From: CAZYMI01 sp964648505
GTDB lineage: Bacteria > Pseudomonadota > Alphaproteobacteria > Micavibrionales > Micavibrionaceae
Length of the DNA stretch: 32,501 nucleotides
Direction: 5' to 3'
Assembly (NCBI GenBank): GCA_964648505.1
Contig: CAZYMI010000022.1
Location: forward strand, 1 to 32,501
Part shown: positions 1 to 5,653 of the stretch, piece after piece
How the letters are laid out: every line of letters begins with the position of its first letter
Numbering within the stretch: the first letter of the stretch is position 1
Position numbers and translations under genes: made by a program
Notes under the pieces: model-generated
Database searches by the model: none
What the model was told of the DNA's origin: nothing
Seen by the model: only the letters and a program-made list of their open reading frames with translations

Positions 1-147
1 GGCGAAGTGCAGCCCGGGCTTAAAGGTTGGGCTGTTAAAGCGTGGGTGCACCCGCTTGCAGGCCTGCTATGGGCAGGCTTTGCGGGCATCGTTCTAAGTG
101 GCGCCTTATCAACCTTTGCGGCTTTCACCAGAAAAGAAAAATCATGA
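1..147 (+). CDS. ccmF: Cytochrome c heme lyase CcmF, C-terminal end only
   Basis: Frame 1 is open from the first base and ends with TGA at 145-147, giving 48 residues. They include WVHPLAGLLWAGF followed by a hydrophobic helix, which matches the last membrane helix of CcmF. CcmF joins heme to apocytochrome c at the periplasmic face of the inner membrane. The stop overlaps the next gene's start (ATGA), and that gene is ccmG, the usual neighbour. The identification rests on a short tail plus context; the rest of the gene lies outside the window. Confidence 0.75.
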   Translation, partial: GEVQPGLKGWAVKAWVHPLAGLLWAGFAGIVLSGALSTFAAFTRKEKS

Positions 148-665
148 GTAACTATAGCCGTTATATACCCTTAGGCCTCTTGATCCTACTGATGTTCATC
201 ATTGCTATTGCATTAGCAAGGCCACTTTCGCCAAATTTTGGAACAAGCCCGCTTCTAGATAAAGCCTTACCTGTATTTGAGGCTATTAATCGTGACAACC
301 AAACCATTACAACAGAAGATCTTATCGGCAAACCTGTGATCATCAATTTCTTTGCCAGTTGGTGTACGCCGTGTAAACTTGAACACCCTATTTTACTATC
401 CGCATCAAAAAATAAATCTGTTCGTGTGATCGGGATCATCTATGGTCAGGATCCTAATCTGGATACGTTTTTGCAAGAAAACGGTAATCCCTATGAAATG
501 ATCTTGCGCGACCCGGGCGGCGCCATTGCTTTAAAATTAGGGGTCAGTGGCGTACCTGAAACTTTTGCGCTCGATGGTGATGGCCTATTGCGTTTTCATC
601 AAGCAGGTGCATTATCTGAGACCTCACTAAAAACGCTTTTAAAAAATATAGGCGTGAAAGAATGA
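144..665 (+). CDS. ccmG: Thiol:disulfide interchange protein CcmG/DsbE
   Basis: A 173-residue membrane-anchored thioredoxin-fold protein that keeps the apocytochrome c heme-binding cysteines reduced in the periplasm. One N-terminal membrane segment (about residues 7-26) is followed by a thioredoxin domain with the active site FFASWCTPCKLEHP and a late VPETFALDGDG segment that carries the cis-proline region. I chose ATG 144 because it overlaps the ccmF stop and gives MSNYSRYIPLG directly before the membrane helix. The frame is open further upstream, but that would read inside ccmF. The stop overlaps the ccmH start by 4 nt, so the ccm genes are probably translationally coupled. Confidence 0.93.
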   Translation: MSNYSRYIPLGLLILLMFIIAIALARPLSPNFGTSPLLDKALPVFEAINRDNQTITTEDLIGKPVIINFFASWCTPCKLEHPILLSASKNKSVRVIGIIYGQDPNLDTFLQENGNPYEMILRDPGGAIALKLGVSGVPETFALDGDGLLRFHQAGALSETSLKTLLKNIGVKE

Positions 666-1033
666 GATTTTTACTAACTCTCACCACACTGATCTTGTGC
701 TTGTCTTGTTCGGTTTATGCTCAGACATCTGATGCTGAACGTGCACAAGCTTTGTTTGCAAGCATTCGGTGTGCCTCATGCCAGACACAAACAATTGAGT
801 TTTCTAATGCGCAGGTTGCGCAAGATATGCGTGCTTTTATTTTAGCACAAATAAAGCAAGGGGCCAGTGATGACACTATCCGCGACGCGCTGCGTCATGC
901 TTATGGTGATGGTATCTTTCTTTCCCCGCCTGTGCAGGGAAACACTTATCTTTTATGGTCTATGCCTCTTATTATTTTTATAATCGGCTTTTTTCTTATC
1001 AAGCCTTTGTATGCTAAAAGAGAGAAACAATGA
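662..1033 (+). CDS. ccmH: Cytochrome c maturation protein CcmH
   Basis: A 123-residue protein with a cleavable signal peptide (MRFLLTLTTLILCLSCSVYA), then the CcmH/CycL domain with the redox pair in RCASCQTQTIEFSNAQVAQD. This is the usual LRCxxCQ..I..S.a.lA.dmR signature. A C-terminal membrane helix lies near residues 98-115. In the family this thiol pair works with CcmG to reduce apocytochrome c before heme attachment. The length is typical for the short CcmH form. It sits between ccmG and a ccmI-like gene with ATGA overlaps at both ends. Confidence 0.93.
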   Translation: MRFLLTLTTLILCLSCSVYAQTSDAERAQALFASIRCASCQTQTIEFSNAQVAQDMRAFILAQIKQGASDDTIRDALRHAYGDGIFLSPPVQGNTYLLWSMPLIIFIIGFFLIKPLYAKREKQ

Positions 1034-1578
1034 TTATGATTGCCCTGCTTGGTATGATCGTATCTGCGGTCGCTGTTTTTTTAATCGGTGCCCTTGAACG
1101 GGGTGAAAGAAAGCGTAAATTAATTCTACTGTGGTCGTTGCCTGTTTTCTTTCTTACTTTATACCTGTTTTTAGGCACACCTGATCGTCCTTCGGTTTTT
1201 GCAAAAAACGAACCCCCTTCTGTGCGCACAGAACTACGTGGGCTGATCCACCGTGAAGCAACACTTAAAATAGAAGCTCTGCGTAATTCAGATCATCCCA
1301 ATCGTTGGCTGAATCTGGGCCTTTTGCAATTGATTTTAGATAAAAGCGATGAGGCCGTTGAAAGCCTGCAAAAAGCCTATGATCTCGATTCTAATAGCCA
1401 CGACATACGCAAGGCCTTTGGCGCAGCCCTTATGACACAGGGGATAAAAATAGCGCAAGAAGAAGGCAATGAAGCACGCGCCCGCATAACCCTTGAGCGC
1501 GCTTTTAAAATAGCCCCACAAGATGCCCCTTATTGGCAAGCCTTAAAAAAGGCCCTCAAGGAAAATACGCAGCGCTAA
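1030..1578 (+). CDS. ccmI: Short CcmI/CycH-like TPR protein
   Basis: A 182-residue protein with two N-terminal membrane helices (about residues 1-20 and 31-48). A helical region follows whose segment NRWLNLGLLQLILDKSDEAV and the later ITLERAFKIAPQDAPYW look like TPR units. CcmI normally chaperones apocytochrome c to the heme-ligation complex, with two membrane helices, a cytoplasmic loop and a periplasmic TPR domain. Family members are usually far longer (roughly 350-400 residues), so this copy lacks most of the C-terminal part. ATG 1030 overlaps the ccmH stop. The family assignment is supported by position and topology more than by strong motifs. Confidence 0.7.
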   Translation: MIMIALLGMIVSAVAVFLIGALERGERKRKLILLWSLPVFFLTLYLFLGTPDRPSVFAKNEPPSVRTELRGLIHREATLKIEALRNSDHPNRWLNLGLLQLILDKSDEAVESLQKAYDLDSNSHDIRKAFGAALMTQGIKIAQEEGNEARARITLERAFKIAPQDAPYWQALKKALKENTQR

Positions 1579-2255
1579 TTGCGGCACGACTGAATAAGCT
1601 TATTCACACGATTATATTCATTGATATTATCAACTTCCTGCTGCCGCTTTATTCTATCTGCTGACATGGCATCATTCACACGGGTGACAATATCTTCAAT
1701 AATCCGGCTCATCTGTGCATGCGTCTGAGACTGATCGCTCACANNNNNNNNNNAAGGCCCGAACATAGAATACTTTTTAATAGCATTTACCATCTGCTGC
1801 CCGATGACCTGAGAATAATGATTGGCAATCAACCTTTCAACCTGAACATGTTTTAATTCATGCTGTAAAATTGCATTATGTTTGCATCCACCTTTGGGAT
1901 ATTCTGAAGCAATAAGAATTTTTGGGGTTAACTGAACGGTGATTGTAATCGTTTCATAAAACGAACAGGCATAACCTTGAAACTGGACGGTGCGATAGCT
2001 AGTGCCCGCCTTAAGCTGCACGGTGCCATGCATTAAACCGCCTGTATCTGTATGCACCGACTTACCGTAAGGATTAATTGTATCCACATGAAGATTATTC
2101 AGGTTTTTTTGGGATCTGCTGAAATCATATGTCAGCGGTGCCATTTGTGGCACCACCTTCACTTGCGGCGCTGTCTGATTTTTGCACCAGCTTGGCTTGG
2201 CCTGCGCGGACGCATACAAAAGATACCCCGCAGCAAAACTTTCAAGACCAATCAT
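1575..2255 (-). CDS. Putative exported HExxH zinc metallopeptidase-like protein, interrupted by an assembly gap
   Basis: About 226 residues on the minus strand. The segment ILQHELKHVQVERLIANHY contains HELKH, an HExxH zinc-binding motif, so a metallopeptidase fold resembling DUF922-type proteins is likely. The N-terminus (to about ASAQA) resembles a weak signal peptide without a clear basic n-region. Ten Ns at 1744-1753 fall in the frame and give four unknown residues. The frame is open on both sides, but the true gap length is unknown, so the C-terminal 55 residues are provisional. Its stop overlaps the ccmI stop tail-to-tail by 4 nt. Substrate and role are unknown. Confidence 0.65.
   Translation of the reverse strand: MIGLESFAAGYLLYASAQAKPSWCKNQTAPQVKVVPQMAPLTYDFSRSQKNLNNLHVDTINPYGKSVHTDTGGLMHGTVQLKAGTSYRTVQFQGYACSFYETITITVQLTPKILIASEYPKGGCKHNAILQHELKHVQVERLIANHYSQVIGQQMVNAIKKYSMFGPXXXXVSDQSQTHAQMSRIIEDIVTRVNDAMSADRIKRQQEVDNINEYNRVNKLIQSCRN
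1744..1753. other. Assembly gap (10 Ns)
   Basis: Ten undetermined bases inside the HExxH protein gene. A round number of Ns usually marks a scaffold join of unknown or estimated size, so contiguity of the sequence on either side is an assembler's inference. Confidence 0.95.
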
Positions 2256-2331
2256 GTAAAATCCAACAGTGACAAAGCATAGGTAATTTACTATTGTACC
2301 ATTTCAAGGCTTGCTTTGCCAAGGAGTCGAC

Positions 2332-2610
2332 ATGGGTCTTTTATTATATCTTTTGAGTACCGCTATTCAAATTTACATCTGGATTGTGATCCTTTACGTC
2401 GTTATTCAGTGGCTTGTTGCCTTCCAAGTTCTAAATTTGCGCACCCAGCAAGCGCGCAATTTGGTGAACCTGCTGCAACGCGCCGTTGATCCGGTGATGA
2501 AGCGTGTACAAAAATATATCCCACTGATTGGTGGAATAGACCTCTCGCCAATCGTGGTAATTATCGGCTTGCAACTAATCGAACAATTTATTTATCGCTT
2601 ATTCACCTGA
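2332..2610 (+). CDS. YggT family membrane protein
   Basis: A 92-residue protein with two hydrophobic segments (about residues 1-28 and 68-88). Between them lies the YggT pattern NLVNLLQRAVDPVMKRVQKY followed by IPLIGGIDLSP. The family is widespread in the inner membrane and is linked to osmotic response and division-site or membrane organisation; its biochemical role is not settled. ATG 2332 is chosen because AAGGAG at 2321-2326 is a clear ribosome binding site at proper spacing. An in-frame TTG further upstream lacks one. The TGA overlaps the folD start (ATGA), so the two are probably one operon. Confidence 0.88.
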   Translation: MGLLLYLLSTAIQIYIWIVILYVVIQWLVAFQVLNLRTQQARNLVNLLQRAVDPVMKRVQKYIPLIGGIDLSPIVVIIGLQLIEQFIYRLFT

Positions 2611-3440
2611 TGACAGCCCGCATTATTGACGGCAAGGCCGCAGCACAAAAACTTCGTGATCGCATACGTCATGAAGTGTCGGGTATGGCGACCAAGCCCG
2701 GGCTTGCGGTTATACTTGTTGGCGATAACCCCGCATCAAAAGTTTATGTTGGCTCTAAAATCAAAGCCTGCCTTGAAGTTGGCATCAAGAGTATAGAACA
2801 CAAGCTGGCTGACGATACCAAAGCGGATGAATTAAAAAAGCTAATTCTGACCTTGAATTCCGATCCATCGGTCAATGGTATTTTGCTGCAACTCCCCTTG
2901 CCTGCGCATTTAAATGAAAATGATTTTATAACGCTGATATCGCCCGATAAAGACGTTGACGGCCTTCATCCCATGAATGCTGGCCGTTTGATGGCCGGTG
3001 TGAAAGGGCTTGTGCCTTGCACACCCCAAGGATCAATGATGTTAATTGAAAATGAACTTCCAGATCTCTCGGGCAAAATAGCTGTTGTGATTGGGCGCTC
3101 GTTACTCTTCGGCAAGCCCATGGGGCAACTGCTTCTGGCAGCCAACGCCACTGTTATTCAGTGCCACTCAAAAACCAAAGATTTACCGGTGCTGTGCAAG
3201 CAGGCTGATATTTTAGTCGCTGCCGTTGGCCGCGCAAAAATGGTAAAGGCTGATTGGGTAAAAAAAGGCGCGGTTGTGATTGATGTGGGTATAAACCGCA
3301 CCGATGCAGGGCTGGTTGGTGACGTTGATTTTGAAGATGTGAAAAATATTGCGGGTGCTATTACGCCCGTACCTGGCGGTGTTGGCCCCATGACAATTGC
3401 GTGCCTGCTGAACAATACTTTAATTTCTGCAAAAAACTAA
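2610..3440 (+). CDS. folD: Methylenetetrahydrofolate dehydrogenase / methenyltetrahydrofolate cyclohydrolase FolD
   Basis: A 276-residue bifunctional enzyme that interconverts 5,10-methylene-, 5,10-methenyl- and 10-formyl-tetrahydrofolate and so supplies formyl groups for purine synthesis. Visible signatures are VGDNPASKVYVGSKIKAC with the catalytic Y46 and K50, QLPLPAHLNE, KDVDGLHPMNAGRL with D117, the NADP-binding VVIGRSLLFGKPMGQLL and the C-terminal PVPGGVGPMTIACLL. Length and order of motifs are normal. It is translationally coupled to YggT and converges on purC, with the last 4 nt of the two genes overlapping. Confidence 0.97.
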   Translation: MTARIIDGKAAAQKLRDRIRHEVSGMATKPGLAVILVGDNPASKVYVGSKIKACLEVGIKSIEHKLADDTKADELKKLILTLNSDPSVNGILLQLPLPAHLNENDFITLISPDKDVDGLHPMNAGRLMAGVKGLVPCTPQGSMMLIENELPDLSGKIAVVIGRSLLFGKPMGQLLLAANATVIQCHSKTKDLPVLCKQADILVAAVGRAKMVKADWVKKGAVVIDVGINRTDAGLVGDVDFEDVKNIAGAITPVPGGVGPMTIACLLNNTLISAKN

Positions 3441-4300
3441 CGCTTCGGCGGGGGCGTTGTCATTTTATTGACACTACGTAATTTGCGTTCGCTTGCCAGT
3501 TCGTTTTCAATACCCTCAAGTGATTCAGCGAGCTTCTCGTCAATCGACCCGTCAGCTAAAATGCCACCTTTGGGTATAAGCCCCAAACGTTCCGCAACTT
3601 CCTGATAGGCTTCCGAGATATTGCCCAGATCCTGACGAAAGCGATCTTTATCAAGCTTTTCATTGGTTTTTGCATCCCAAAGCCTGCAATTGTCGGGCGA
3701 TATTTCGTCGGCAAGAATAATATAAAGTTCATCATTTTCGCCCCATAGGCGACCAAATTCGAGCTTAAAATCAATCAGCTTCAAACCAATGCCTGAAAAT
3801 AAGCCCGATAAAAAATCATTGACCCGCCATGCTAATGTAACAACTTCTTCCAACTCATAAGGGTCGGCCCAAGCAAAAGTAAGAATATGATCCTCAGAAA
3901 CCATCGGGTCGCCAAGCGAGTCATTCTTATAATAATATTCAATGATGGGGCGGGGTAAAATAGTGCCCTCTTTTATGCCCAGACGTTTGCTTAAAGACCC
4001 TGCGGCCACATTACGCACAACCACTTCGATCGGTATAACATCAACCTGTCTTACCAGCTGTTCACGCATATTGATCGAGCGAATAAAATGGGTTGGAATA
4101 CCCATCTGTTCAAGCTTGGTCATCAAATGCGCTGAAATTCTGTTGTTCAGCACACCTTTACCCGAAATGGTGCCTTTTTTCTGCGCATTGAAGGCTGTGG
4201 CATCATCTTTGAAATATTGTATGATTGTTCCCGGCTCGGGGCCTTCATACAATATTTTTGCCTTGCCTTCGTAAATGACCTTGCGACGGGAAAAAAACAT
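3437..4300 (-). CDS. purC: Phosphoribosylaminoimidazole-succinocarboxamide synthase PurC
   Basis: SAICAR synthetase joins CAIR and aspartate in the purine pathway. The 287-residue product has the family hallmarks KVIYEGKAKILYEGPEPGT, QYFKDDATAFNAQKKGTI, VLNNRISAHL, PIEVVVRNVAAGSLSKRLGI and LIDFKLEFG. It is longer than usual (about 235-260 residues) because of a charged C-terminal tail of about 35 residues after YQEVAERLGL, ending in TPPPKR. It is read away from DUF1476 and purQL, so it is not co-transcribed with purQ and purL. Confidence 0.97.
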   Translation of the reverse strand: MFFSRRKVIYEGKAKILYEGPEPGTIIQYFKDDATAFNAQKKGTISGKGVLNNRISAHLMTKLEQMGIPTHFIRSINMREQLVRQVDVIPIEVVVRNVAAGSLSKRLGIKEGTILPRPIIEYYYKNDSLGDPMVSEDHILTFAWADPYELEEVVTLAWRVNDFLSGLFSGIGLKLIDFKLEFGRLWGENDELYIILADEISPDNCRLWDAKTNEKLDKDRFRQDLGNISEAYQEVAERLGLIPKGGILADGSIDEKLAESLEGIENELASERKLRSVNKMTTPPPKR

Positions 4301-4388
4301 AATTAAAGCCTCTTATCTTGAAGGGATAGGTTATAGCAGCCGCTTAAAAAAAATGCTATATCATACAAATGATTAGAAAGAGGTTCTG

Positions 4389-4706
4389 ATGACGACTTTT
4401 GATAGCCGCGAAAAAGGATTTGAAACCAAATTTGCTCTGGATGAAGAAAGCCGCTTTAAAGCCGAAGCGCGTGCTTGTAAAAAACTTGGGCTTTGGGCTG
4501 CTGAACGCTTTAACCTGATCGGCGATGATGCGGAGATGTACGCCAAAAGCGTTGTTGCAAGTAATCTTGACGAACCTGGCTTTGACGATGTGATCGCCCG
4601 CGTGGATGCTGATTTTAAAGCCAGAAACATCACAATAGACCGACACGAAATAGCCAGCTTGGTCGATCAGCTTTTTGATGAAGCCATCTCGGATATGAAA
4701 GCCTAA
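4389..4706 (+). CDS. DUF1476 family protein, F1-ATPase zeta-type inhibitor
   Basis: A 105-residue soluble helical protein beginning MTTFDSREKGFETKFALDEE, the typical start of DUF1476. The family includes the zeta subunit of Paracoccus denitrificans, which inhibits ATP hydrolysis by the F1 motor, and it is a marker of Alphaproteobacteria. Whether this copy inhibits F1 is inferred from the family. A ribosome binding site (GAGG, 4380-4383) precedes the ATG. The gene is divergent from purC across an 88-nt gap and is followed directly by a strong terminator, so it is probably a single-gene transcript. Confidence 0.92.
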   Translation: MTTFDSREKGFETKFALDEESRFKAEARACKKLGLWAAERFNLIGDDAEMYAKSVVASNLDEPGFDDVIARVDADFKARNITIDRHEIASLVDQLFDEAISDMKA

Positions 4707-4742
4707 AAAAAGCCCCGAAACAAATCTGCTCGGGGCCTTTTC
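4705..4742 (+). terminator. Intrinsic terminator after the zeta-inhibitor gene
   Basis: GCCCCGA (4712-4718) pairs with TCGGGGC (4730-4736) around an 11-nt loop, followed by CTTTTCTG and preceded by an A-run. It starts at the stop codon of the DUF1476 gene. Confidence 0.9.
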
Positions 4743-4972
4743 TGTTCAACTCGCAATGTTTTTTATGCCGCTCACACCTTGCACAAAAACACGCTTATTT
4801 TCTTCTTTGGCGTTTTTGTGCGCTTTATTCCTGATCGGGACCACACTAGCGAGAGTCCAGACCTGAAAGCAAGATAAATTATATTTATCTGATATACCAT
4901 AACATAACATTAGTGCTGGTTTTTTTTGTTTAAAACTGCTAATTCCAAAAGGATAGCATAAGGATTCTGCCC
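4743..4972 (+). promoter_or_regulatory. Leader and intergenic region upstream of purQ
   Basis: About 230 nt without a convincing gene. A hairpin pairs GCACAAAAAC (4781-4790) with GTTTTTGTGC (4812-4821). A perfect inverted repeat AGATAAAT-TAT-ATTTATCT spans 4872-4890. CATAACATAAC lies at 4898-4908, and AAAGGAT at 4948-4954 lies too far from the purQ start to act as its ribosome binding site; AAGGATTC, just before the ATG, is a likelier one. The AT-rich stretch 4870-4940 probably holds the purQL promoter, but no consensus -35/-10 pair stands out. The place where purS usually sits, upstream of purQ, is empty. Confidence 0.5.
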
Positions 4973-5653
4973 ATGAAGGCCGCCATTATTGTATTTCCAG
5001 GAAGTAACCGCGAAAAGGACATGGCGATGGCCCTTCAAAGCGTTTGCAGCAAAAAGCCTGATCTTATTTGGCATAAAGATACCCAGATCGGTTCTTATGA
5101 TTTAATTGTTCTGCCCGGCGGGTTTTCTTATGGCGATTATTTGCGCTGCGGGGCTATGGCCGCGCATTCTCCGATCATGTCATCCATACGCGCACAGGCT
5201 GATCGCGGCGTTAAAATTTTAGGGATTTGTAATGGCTTTCAGATTCTCGTTGAAACGGGATTGCTGCCAGGTGCTTTGCTGCGTAACCGTTCCTTAAAAT
5301 TTCATTGCAAGCGCGTGTTCTTGCGTACCGAAACAATTCATTCGCCTTTTACAAAATCTTTTACAACAAAACAAATTATTAATGTTCCTGTTGCCCATGG
5401 TGACGGACAGTATTTTGCATCCCTAGATCTTGCAAAAGAACTTGAAGATCATGACCAGATCGCTTTTCGTTATGTTGATGAACATGGACAAACGACAAAA
5501 GCTGCAAATGCAAACGGATCTGTCAGCAATATTGCAGGCATATTAAATAGCAAAAAAAATATTTTAGGCATGATGCCTCATCCAGAAGATTCAACTCAAG
5601 CGCATCATATTTATAAAGACGGTCTTACCCTTTTCCAGAGTTTAGTGTCATGA
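4973..5653 (+). CDS. purQ: Phosphoribosylformylglycinamidine synthase, glutaminase subunit PurQ
   Basis: A 226-residue class I glutamine amidotransferase that supplies ammonia to PurL in the fourth step of purine synthesis. The nucleophile C86 lies in KILGICNGFQ, and the other triad residues H203 and E205 lie in MPHPEDS. VLPGGFSYGDYLRCGAMAA is the standard PurQ segment. The N-terminal motif reads FPGSNREKD, where most relatives have FPGSNCDRD, a mild deviation. The separate PurQ chain goes with the short PurL and the small bridging protein PurS. The stop overlaps the purL start by 4 nt. Confidence 0.97.
   Translation: MKAAIIVFPGSNREKDMAMALQSVCSKKPDLIWHKDTQIGSYDLIVLPGGFSYGDYLRCGAMAAHSPIMSSIRAQADRGVKILGICNGFQILVETGLLPGALLRNRSLKFHCKRVFLRTETIHSPFTKSFTTKQIINVPVAHGDGQYFASLDLAKELEDHDQIAFRYVDEHGQTTKAANANGSVSNIAGILNSKKNILGMMPHPEDSTQAHHIYKDGLTLFQSLVS

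Noticed and set aside
4756..4866. A 36-codon frame with a hydrophobic core (MPLTPCTKTRLFSSLAFLCA...) before purQ
   Set aside because: It begins 14 nt after a terminator, has no ribosome binding site, and its coding span contains the 4781-4821 hairpin. AT-rich spacer can give such frames by chance.
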